64,000 nt of DNA. It comes from Phlebiopsis flavidoalba. Its lineage: Eukaryota; Basidiomycota; Agaricomycetes; Polyporales; Phanerochaetaceae. Below are positions 55,607 through 64,000 of this stretch, one piece after another (the first letter of the stretch is position 1; each line of letters starts with the position of its first letter). The translations under genes were made by a program, and so were the position numbers. The notes below the pieces were generated by a model. That model was not told the origin of the DNA and searched no databases. It saw nothing but the letters and a program-made list of their open reading frames with translations. The DNA is taken from positions 124,001-188,000 of the forward strand of contig JAOCPU010000060.1 in assembly GCA_035772785.1 (NCBI GenBank). The letters run 5' to 3'.

Positions 55607-55828
55607 CTATTGGTAGTAGGACAGTCCTGCAGAGGCACAGGCGTAAGGGGTAAAGATGCTAGTGAAGTTGAGAAATAGACGGACTACAGCGCAGGAGCTG
55701 GCGTGACTGGCTTGTCGAAAGAGATGTTCGCAGATGCGGAATAGGAAATCCAAGGGCTGCGCGGCGAGCGTAGCGAGAATGAACAGCATGCCAAGCGCAG
55801 TGATGCCGACCGGGACGAATAAACGCAT
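55607..55828 (-). CDS. possible small secreted or membrane protein
   Basis: From the ATG at 55828 the frame reads MRLFVPVGITALGMLFILAT and then LAAQPLDFLFRICEHLF, a plausible signal peptide or membrane anchor with a cleavage-like AAQ site. It then has four Cys residues within about 50 residues and ends at 55607. I recognise no family. The gene may be spliced further left, since related-looking frames continue to about 54970. It is short and unsupported by homology that I can recall, so chance is a real alternative. Confidence 0.28.
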   Translation of the reverse strand: MRLFVPVGITALGMLFILATLAAQPLDFLFRICEHLFRQASHASSCAVVRLFLNFTSIFTPYACASAGLSYYQ

Positions 55829-57842
55829 CTAGTTCACTCAATGGTCAGTCATTGCACAGACGGCGCGCATACATCCAGCACGCACCATGCAAGAGCTCTT
55901 GGCGGGGGTCAAACATACTCGCAGAGGACAGTTATATAGCACGAGCCCCGCGCTGGGAGCAATCGCCTACACCCGCATCTTCGCTCACTGCCACTCCGCT
56001 CCGCTCGCCCTCTCAGACGCCGCCAACGAGCAGCACCGTACGCTGCGACACACAAATATAGGCAAGCCCATAGCTTAAATAGCCCGCAATCACGCGCAGC
56101 GCACAGGAGCCGCCTGCCACCGGGGCCCAGCGTGCGCGGGCGTGTCGGAGGGGGGGTTTTTTTCCCGGCGCGTCGCCCGAACGCGCGCGCCGCCGCGGGC
56201 AGACGGGGCTGGGCGGCGCGGGCGTGCAAGTGCCAGCTCTGGCTAACAGGGAGCGCGAAAAAGCATCGAGCTGTTTGGGATGTGGCGAGCTTGTGAGCTT
56301 GTTTGTTTGGTCGCGGCTGCCTTGAAGGGCGCGGGCTCTGATGGAGGAGCTGTGATCGTGCCGGTGCTGTACATGTGGCCGGATGTTGATTGAATGGCGC
56401 GGGCGTGCCCGTGTCCGGTATTAGGGATGGATTCTTTGAATGTGCATTGTGGGGTCGCAAATATGTTCGACTGGCGCAGAGAGACGATCACCGGTAGAGT
56501 TTCTGTTTTCTGGGTCAGCATAGGGTTTCGAGCATCGCGAAGCTGCGATAAAAATATGTTGTACATGAAGTAGGGAACTTACAGGCGTGACATAAGGATC
56601 GACTGGACCAAAAGAGGATGCAGGGACAGGTCCGAAAGAAGAGCGTAATGAGGCACATTACTTGCCCTTTACCAGTGGAGCTGAGCTTAAGTGACGGTTC
56701 ATTGAGCCGAAATCCCAACGCTTGGAAGCCCTGCAGAGTAAGCTTGCTAGAGTGGTTATTTTCCCCGGGGGCAACCGGATAGTTCGTTGTCCCAGTCTGC
56801 ACTGATGTCATGCTGCTCCCACACCAATGTTTTTCTCGGAGCGCGGATTGGTGAAAATAGCATATGTCAAACCGACAGACTGCAAACTTGGCGCAACCCC
56901 GGTGACGGCTACAGACGCCGTGAGCGCAGCACAGCACTGATGTTCAGATGCGGCACTCACGTTAACTCATTGATTGGTCTTGCCTACGATCGCGCACGAT
57001 TTGCGCTGTCACCTCAGCCGTACGAGGGGCGCGGTCCAGCCCAAACCCTAGAGAAGGCTGAGTAATCCGAAGCGGGCAGGAGAAGACACTGGCGGCCACA
57101 CACCACCACTGGAATGCTGTTTTTACTCCGTATGCACATGGCCGAAGCTTAAGCTCAAGCTCAAGCTCGGCCCTACCGCAAGCTCTCTGTGATGAGAGCG
57201 GGGCGGGTGCCGATCTTTTTCATTGAGGAATATCCAGATTATCGCCAGGCGTGAAACACATGTTGGCAACCTTGATTGAGAGGTCCGTGGGCCGAAAAAG
57301 GGGGCAAGACAATATCCATCATCAGCGGTGGGCGGGAACTAGTCATATATTAGCGTCCTTGTTCTGGTCACCATGTCGTTTTTGAGCGACGGAGTTCCCG
57401 ATGCGGGGCGCGCCCAGCGTAGAAAAGACGCGCGTTGATCTACACAACAGGTCCAGACAAAAGTTTGAGGCCCAGACTGGAAGAAAGCCTGAACTCAGCG
57501 CTGCTTTGTGTTCGAAAACTGAAATTCGTACAGAGATTTCAATGCGCATCATCAGCCCAGAAAGCAGAAATGCCACTCAATTCATCACTGTGGCTCTCCT
57601 TGTGAGAGCACCTTTGCTGTATGCGGGTGCGCGATAACCTGAGGGAGCATTCACTGTGTCAAAGAAGGAAGCGAAGAGCTAACCGTTCTCATGGACCCCG
57701 CGGCGGGTCCAACGTAGGCCCGGCAATCTTTAAAAGAGCAGTGTATGTTTGCAATGCCTTCAGCGTTTTTCACCACTACAATTCTACCGTAAGTATTTGG
57801 CCACATAGATCGCAAAGATAAGCTGACGACATACCCATTTAG
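55829..57842. other. intergenic with a GC-rich island
   Basis: 56095-56235 is extremely GC-rich with a G7/T7 run and CGCGCGC blocks. Long frames there are due to lack of stops in GC-rich sequence rather than coding. No conserved protein was seen up to 57842. Confidence 0.5.
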
Positions 57843-58177
57843 ATGAAGCTCTCAAACATAGCATATATCCTGCTGCTACCAATTGTCAGCGCGCAAATCT
57901 TCCCAGAAACATCCTTAGCAGAGACCGTGGCAGTCGCTAGCCATCTGCCATGCTGCGAGGACATGCCAGCGCTTACATCGCTCGGGTTGCTGTCCCAGTC
58001 ATCTGTAAGACGGTCGAGGAAAAAGGTGACGCCATCTGCCTAGATGCCCCGAACCATATACTAACGTTCTGGCAGAATGTCACTCAACGGGCCACAACTG
58101 TTCTGTGTCCTGGAAAACAGCTGGCCGTGGATGTTGGGCTTTTCCTCGAAGAAAAGACGAAGGTGTTGCATGGTTGA
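57843..58177 (+). CDS. possible small secreted protein
   Basis: The ATG at 57843 gives MKLSNIAYILLLPIVSAQ, a good-looking signal peptide with an SAQ cleavage site, then IFPETSLAETVAVASHLPC and CEDM. Beyond that the frame ends at 58043, but a neighbouring frame continues with ICKTVEEKGDAICLDAPN, WQNVTQRATTVLCPGKQLAV to 58177. The Cys spacing vaguely recalls CFEM-type surface proteins, but I cannot align the eight-Cys pattern. The presence of a clean signal peptide is the main support. Confidence 0.33.
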
Positions 58178-58473
58178 CGGATGCCGGAGTTGAATGTGGC
58201 CGTCGGCTTGTATTATTATATTTCCTAAGTGACGAGGCGTCAGCCAAGAACATATTTTATTATCAGGACCTTACATATCCGTAAACCGACGAACTTTTTG
58301 CGAGCCATCCTGTCCTCGGTGGTTGACGTCGACAATGTGCCCAGTCTTACCGACATTTGGAGAACGAAAGGCAATGGCATCGGGCGGTGAACATGGATAT
58401 TGAAAAGTTTTATCCGAACTCTAAATACATAGAGAGCCTGCTACGGCGAGAATATGCATCCAGGTATCCACGC
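58178..58473. other. intergenic, nothing seen
   Basis: Spacer between the possible secreted protein (+) and the NDUFS7 stop (-). No motif noted. Confidence 0.4.
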
Positions 58474-59406
58474 TCACTTGCGGTACCTGCAGGAGATTTT
58501 AGCGCCCAGTCAATGAAAGCTTCCGGATAGACTTACCAGAGGACGCTCTTCCTGTTTCTACGCATCTTACGCTGGAGCTGAAGCATACCATACAGCAGGG
58601 CCTCCGCCGTCGGTGGGCAGCCGGGAACGTAGATGTCGACCGGGACAATACGGTCGCAGCCACGGACGACCGAGTACGAGTAGTGGTAGTAGCCACCGCC
58701 GTTCGCGCAGGAACCCATGGAGATGACCCAGCGCGGCTCGGGGGCATCTGGTCGTACACGGTGCGGAGGGCGGGTGCCATCTTGTTTGTCAGGGTGCCCC
58801 GCGACAATCATGATGTCCGACTGCCGTGGACTTGCACGGAAGACGACACACGAGACGATCCTGGTCATACCGCGCCCGCGGCCATGTGCATCATCTCTAC
58901 GGCACAGCATGCAAGACCCTGGGAAAAAAAATTTAGTCCGCGATTACTTAAGAGGGTCTTTGCTACCTACACACCGAAAGTCATGGGGGCCACATAGAGC
59001 TCTGCCTCGCCCAGTTCACCACCTTGTCAAGCAGCGTCGAAAGGACATACTCTAAACAGGCGCTCTGAGCACTCCCCGCAGAATTAGAGTTGAATGTAAC
59101 GCACCTGCTTTGTTCTGAGGTGTCTCGAGACTCAGCTGGTTGGAGTTCAGCTTCGCAATGTGGGTGATGGGTTTCAGTCGCGGAGTTGGTCGAGGTCGAG
59201 GGGATCTCCGCATTGGCTTGTTTGGGTAGTGTGTGTAGTGAGCGGAAGGCTACAGTTTGACAAGAAACTGAATTGAGTGCTCTGCAAGCCTTAGAGTGTC
59301 GCAGCGAGCGTACCGGTTTATCCCCACCTGGGGTCGCAGCGCTGCTCGTCGTGCGGCAGAGGATACTGGCACGCCGGTGAGCTGACGAATTTTGTAAAGG
59401 ATGCAT
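58474..59406 (-). CDS. NDUFS7: complex I subunit NDUFS7 (PSST / NuoB)
   Basis: Holds the last iron-sulfur cluster (N2) that passes electrons to ubiquinone in mitochondrial complex I. The start is chosen at 59406 ([18 protein letters not shown]), a plausible mitochondrial presequence; MSLAVYRN at 59458 is an alternative. The linker ([19 protein letters not shown]) leads to [22 protein letters not shown], and after an intron [14 protein letters not shown] with the paired cluster Cys (58888-58916). [52 protein letters not shown] (third Cys, near 58700), [20 protein letters not shown] (fourth Cys, near 58620) and [13 protein letters not shown] follow. An intron before the final WYRK puts the stop at 58474. 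Four or more single-base insertions lie between 58740 and 58880, in a gene expected to be essential. Confidence 0.96.
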
Positions 59407-60723
59407 GAAGAACGCACCAATATATATTTGGGCATTACGGTAGACAGCGAGCGACATGGTGGCGAGGAGGGAAAGAAAGAGTGCTGCCGACCCGCGCTCA
59501 ACGACGAGTAGGATGAGTTCAAAGCCGGGAGCCCTCATTGGGTGTAGCCGGGCCCGGCCTGGCAAGGGTGATGCACCGGCGGCCGACGGCCGGGCGGACG
59601 GGGCGTGGGAACATTGCCCCCGCACACCCTGCGCAGCAGCCACCGCGGAAAATGCGCCAAGAGACGAGAGCCAATTGAAAGACGCAGCGGGCAGCAGTCC
59701 TAGACTGACCCCGGCTGTCCGCCCAAGCTGCCCGTGGGGCACAGATATATTATTTCTCTGAATATGTTCGTACAATGCCAAGGCTCCCGAAACAGGGCGG
59801 GCCGGGAGTTGCCGAGTTTCGAACAGCAGCAATATACGGGGCAGCGAGACCGTTGGACACAGCAACCACCTTGCACTGTCGAGAGCGCAAGCCCTCGCTC
59901 AGGTTGTCGTCCCTCCCTCATCTCTTTCCCTTTCCTGGTTGTGTTCTGGGTCGTTTAATCTCTCTCGCGCGCACCGCCGACGTCGTCTTCAGACCATTTC
60001 AATACTGCCTCGCGCCTTCGCTGTGACGACAACGGCCTCGTCTTGCTTCTGATTCTCCCGGACTCTACGTTTCTAACTCCCGCACACCACGTTCCCTCTT
60101 CTTTCCCTCGAGGCTGCACGTTCAGACACGACGGGCTCTGTTTGCATTTCACCTGAATTTGAGCTCCTGACACGCCCTGACGACATGGGTACTACGTGCA
60201 ATTCCGCTGCCCGCCTGATAACCTACCCGTGGGTCTCGATTCCTACACTCGTCGTCTGCCAGTCGCAGACCTCGACTACACCGGACTCACGCTCCCCTAC
60301 CATTGGCTCCTCGTCCTCTCTAAACACCGACACAACCGCCTCCTTCTCAGACCGGCTGCTCTGGAGACCCCCAGGGCAGAGTGGCCCTCCCGCGCTAGTT
60401 GGATTGACTTTGTACCACCTGATGCCAGGGAAAGGCCGACCGGATACAGAGAGACTTGGGTGGGAGAAAGGTCTCACAGAGGAGCCTAGCGATCAGCTCA
60501 GAGGCTCGCAGTATCAAACCGCAAGACGCCGACCTGCAGGTGGGGAGTACCGTCTGCCTGACGGCGCTGGCGTTTTTACAGCTCTCCTTCTGAGAGCCCC
60601 CTACCTTCCACCGACGCCGTTTCGACCTGCGCACGGGGCACGCACACCGACGCACCCAGCGCGCGGGCACCAACGTCTGCCACGTTTTCGACTCGACGAA
60701 AACATCTCTGCAGAATCCGGACA
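59407..60723. other. intergenic or 5' part of the next gene
   Basis: C/T-rich sequence from 59920 to 60180 looks like a fungal 5' leader. From 60185 a Ser/Thr-rich frame (MGTTCNSAARLITYPW...) runs 191 codons and could be an upstream exon of the large unknown gene that follows. I could not confirm it. Confidence 0.4.
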
Positions 60724-63640
60724 TGGGACAACGCATTTCCGGCTTAGACCAGTTCCGTGATCAGTATGCCCCTTCGAGCCCAAAGCACGCTACCCAGCCT
60801 GCCCCAGGCGTCGGCGCAGGCGGCAAACACCTCTAGTGGCTCTCCCATCGTTCCCCCATGTCAGCAGGCCCGTCCTTACACCTCGCAGCGATGGACGATT
60901 CCCTATCTCCCAAGCCTCGAGCCTACGCACAACAGCCCACTTACATCACTCCCGCCATCGGCTCCTAACCCTATTCAATCCCGTCTATTCTCCTCCGCAA
61001 ATGCCGAAAGAAGAAGAGTTATGCGTCGAGTGTGCCATGCGTGATCAGGACATGGCCGACGTTGATGTCACAAGCCCTGGGATATGGAGACGAGATAGTG
61101 ACGCAGATTACGATGAGCTGTTGCGAGGGAGATCGAGGAAGAGGCTTATCGGTTACAAGACGAAGCCCCGTCAAGACCTCGGGCACGAGGTGGAAGACAT
61201 TACAGAAGAGCATTTGAAGCTGTGGCTCGCTGTCGTGCGTAATTTTTTTTTGCCCATTTCATTGTCTGTTTTCCGGTTGCTACTCTTTTCTTTGTTGTGG
61301 GAATAGAACCCCAAGGAGCCCTCATCCCGACAACAAACACTAGATCAGTATGTCAAGGCGCAAACGATCTCTTCTGGAGGCAGAAGCCCTGGCGCACGCT
61401 CCGCGCATTCGCGCGTATGCGCGAATCTCGTCAAATTGACGACAAGATGCGGGACGCCTACTCCCAGCTCCGCCGTTCTGCGTACGAGCTCGGCTCTTCA
61501 GCAGTGCCTCAGCCCGTCGACGAGTCGGGCGGCGTGCGCATCAAAGCGCGCATCTTCGTCACGGCCTCGACACCCGAACGCGATGGTATCCAAACAGCCG
61601 CGATTCCTTTTTTTGGTGACGCTTCTCGAGAACGGCATGATCGTGGAACACGTTGACGTGCGGAAGGAAGGAGCGCGAAGAGCGCGAGCGACGCAGGAGG
61701 GAGGAAAGACGAGAGTACGCAGGAGGCTCGGGTCGTGAGAGAAAGTGGACGTCAGGGGGGGTTCTCCGTTCAAGTGCCGCCGTGCGTCGAATTCATGTCA
61801 ACGGTGCTATTCTCTGCAGACCGACCCCATGCCCCACCGCGACGGACTCCCCCCCCCCCCAGCGGCTTCTTCTCAAAAAAGCGCGCAAGAACCGACTCCG
61901 CACTGGGTACTCGCTAGTCAATATCGGCGAGGCCGATGTCAGCTGTCATGACCGCCGGTGGCGAGCGCGCCCGTGGCGACACTATTGCGTCGCGGCAATC
62001 GTGGCAGGCCTCCTTCGATATGCAGAGTGTCGGATCTGGAACGTCTCCACGACGTCGAGGTTCTTCGGTCTCCGCAATCTCAGCTCGGGCTGGCGCAGCC
62101 AAGAAAGCTTTCGCACCATCCGGTAGCATGATAGATATGCAGTAAGTGCTTCCGTTTGGCTATACCTATATTAAACCTGATCTTCTCGCGACAGTGTGGC
62201 ACTTTCAGCGGGAGCAGCAATACTCCAGCAGCATCCTAGTCAGATTGTTGAGACATCGGCAGTAACGCACCACCTAACCGTCCGTCTGCTAGTGAATCCT
62301 GGCCTCGCGGTCAACCCAAACCAGAGGAAGCTATACCTCCGCTCGGACGAATAAGAAGGCAAAGGGTCTGAAGAAGATCTGGTAAAGTCTCGTCACTGGC
62401 TCCTCAAGTAAAGTGCATAGCCAACACAATGCACGGATGTCCACGTCGGTGGATTAGACCTACGAACAGACGACGACGCTCCTCTTGCTTCCGCCGCCGC
62501 CCGTTGTCCTATCTTGTCGACCAAGGGAGATCCCGCCGCCATAGCTCAACCACGTCTTACCGTCCATTCGTCTCACCTAACACGCTCTCACCATATGCCA
62601 ATTCCCCTCCCACCGCACCCCATATCAAGTCTTCCGCTTCAAGTGCCCCCCCTCACTCTACTTCCTCAAGACAATCCGCCGACCAAGGGACCGAGCCAAC
62701 TCCGCGACGCATGGGGAGATCCAAGGGCAGCTCTTTGGATGCCTCTCCCCAAGCAGGCGCGAGCTGCGATCGGTCCGTACGGCGCGCATAGCGTCTGGTG
62801 GACACGTCGACCACACTGGACCTACGACCCGGCCGCGCTTCGCTGTCGGCTCACCTCGCGACCCATGTCCACTCAGCCTTGCGCCCGCGACAAAAGTCTT
62901 CCACCCCTCCCGGGTTGATCGTTCTCGATGGTGTAGACCGTCCTCCCAAGCTCCACATCCCATGCCAGAGGGCGTCCCGACCGCAGACGATGTTACACCT
63001 ATCGACCGCCCCGCTGCGATCACATGCCGAGCTCTCGCCACCGCAGGCGCCAGCCTTCCGCATGCAAGAGGGGCACACGGCGCACAGTCGTTTGGTGGTA
63101 TCAGCTTCCAAGCCGCATCTGTCGCAGGACTTCTGCCAGTAAAGGGCGCCTCGAGCTGGACGGGGCCAGTCTGAACGTCCCGCCGTCCCCACCTCTTGCA
63201 GTAGGAAAAGTACGGCGAGTTTTGGCTCCGCTCGCGGGCGTCCTGTGGCCAGTGGCCTTGCCCGGAGAATGGGCAGAGCCTGCATGCCCTGCGGATAAGC
63301 CCAAGAAAGGCATATAGAGCAAGTTCGGGCTGTCTGCGTTGTCTCGAGATAAGAATAACGTTCCGAACGAGGCCGAGCCACCACGCGCCGGTGGAGACTT
63401 TTCGACCATCCGGACGTCGTCCTGGACAAGGGCCGACTCGGCTTGCAGCTCTACTGTCGTGGCCTTGGCAGATGGCTACGCAAGCCCGATTTCTGCCAGC
63501 AGCCACGCCCACGCATGTCGGTGATGTCTAGAAAAGAATCTCGATGAGCTCGTCGACCAGGACTCCGAGTTCATCGCATACCGGTATCCGTCCAACGACC
63601 AAAGCTTAACACATCGCCTGGATCTTCTGCGGTAACGCCT
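60724..63640 (+). CDS. large disordered hypothetical protein, agaricomycete type
   Basis: No function known to me, though I recall similar unnamed agaricomycete proteins. Pieces in order: MGQRISGLDQFRDQYAPSSP (60724), DDSLSPKPRAYAQQPTYITP, a short conserved block with a CxxC pair, EELCVECAMRDQDMADVDVT (near 61015-61070), EEHLKLWLAV, and after an intron NPKEPSSRQQTLDQYVKAQ. QIDDKMRDAYSQLRRSAYEL, GVRIKARIF, a basic Arg/Glu stretch (61670-61720), RFFGLRNLSSGW, SGSMIDM, QLRDAWGDPR, VWWTRRPHWTYDPAALR (near 62800) and DKSLPPLPG follow. Beyond 62900 the frames (ADDVTPI, GVLWPVALPGEWA, DSEFIAYRYPSNDQS) are less certain. The protein is Ser/Pro/Arg-rich and likely disordered; ECAMRDQDM may be a docking or metal-binding motif (inference). 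Multiple introns and frame breaks make the exon map tentative; two adjacent genes are possible. Confidence 0.6.
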
Positions 63641-64000
63641 TCACCTGTGGCATCGCCACCGCCTCTAGGCCCTCGACATCATTATCTATTGTGTCCCATC
63701 CTTTGCTCGACCTCGCCCATCACGCATTGCATCCTTTCGTTCTTTATGGGTCTATCAGAACCTCTGCATCACACGCTCGTGCTTTCTCACATTCCTCTTC
63801 TATTGCCATCTCACCGTCACTCGTTTTCATGATCTCTCCCCCGGACACTAATTCAAATCTCGGCTAATTCTTCCGCTTGTATATGTGCATGCCTTGCGGT
63901 TGGTAGGAGGAGGACGTCCGTAATACCATTGTCTCTATGGACCACTTGCGCGGACGCTCTGATGTTCTGAGAGTGTGGTTCAACTTGGATCGGCGGCCGT
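63641..64000. other. window end, no gene seen
   Basis: C/T-rich sequence without a recognisable frame. It is probably the 3' flank of the preceding gene. Confidence 0.4.

Noticed and set aside
55909..56460. 183-codon Arg/Ala-rich minus-strand frame
   Set aside because: Lies over a GC-rich island where stop codons are rare; composition is unlike neighbouring proteins and no motif is present.
58981..59865. 294-codon minus-strand frame as a separate gene
   Set aside because: Its C-terminal part ([22 protein letters not shown]) is the second exon of NDUFS7; the upstream part is leader and intron read-through.

Overview
The window looks like nuclear DNA of a basidiomycete fungus, most likely an agaricomycete. 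Coding regions are broken by many short GT..AG introns of about 50-70 bases. The gene set is typical of that group: DUF6535 proteins, a subfamily-C-type GH45 cellulase, fungal class-1 aldehyde dehydrogenases, a PAS-kinase-type catalytic domain, and a small Gly2/Cys-rich membrane protein. I saw no rRNA, convincing tRNA, CRISPR, telomeric or phage feature.

Layout. 1-1.6 kb: 5' part of a DUF6535 gene (-), running off the left edge. 3.4-5.5 kb: aldehyde dehydrogenase A (+). 5.6-7.4 kb: a Ser/Pro-rich unknown (-). 7.9-12.4 kb: cohesin subunit SMC3 (-). 13.0-15.1 kb: a decayed third aldehyde dehydrogenase (-). 16.6-17.5 kb: GH45 endoglucanase (-). 18.0-20.6 kb: TAPT1/Emp65-type membrane protein (-). 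20.8-21.1 kb: a DUF6535 scrap. 21.5-23.4 kb: aldehyde dehydrogenase B (-). 24.1-25.7 kb: mitochondrial rRNA-dimethylase/Mtf1-type protein (+). 25.9-30.1 kb: replication adaptor Ctf4/Mcl1/WDHD1 (-). 30.4-33.2 kb: a second DUF6535 gene (+). 34.6-36.1 kb: zinc-type quinone oxidoreductase (+). 36.2-39.6 kb: Golgi tether subunit COG5 (-). 40.1-41.8 kb: Gly/Tyr/Pro-rich unknown (+). 42.7-45.6 kb: Ser/Thr kinase with a long tail (+). 45.6-50.2 kb: gene-poor, partly AT-rich. 50.2-52.1 kb: PSK-type kinase (-). 53.2-53.7 kb: small, probably lipidated membrane protein (-). 55.6-58.2 kb: two weak small-protein candidates. 58.5-59.4 kb: complex I subunit NDUFS7 (-). 60.7-63.6 kb: large disordered unknown (+).

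Most of these are unlinked housekeeping genes rather than one pathway. Two genes act together in chromosome biology: SMC3 (cohesin ring) and Ctf4 (replisome adaptor needed for cohesion). Both have TGACG/GTGAC-rich upstream regions, and that of Ctf4 carries the full palindrome GTGACGCGTCAC. A related 60-base module lies inverted in the TAPT1/aldehyde dehydrogenase B intergenic region.

A caution on all gene models: many conserved proteins can only be read by changing frame at short homopolymers, usually where one base is extra. This occurs even in genes expected to be essential (SMC3, NDUFS7, Ctf4, COG5), so I read it as sequence or assembly error, not mass pseudogenisation. Coordinates given are whole-gene spans including introns; 5' ends are often approximate. 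I did not find a clear undescribed multi-gene system. The most interesting leads are the shared promoter module, the lipidated micro-membrane protein and the DUF6535 family.
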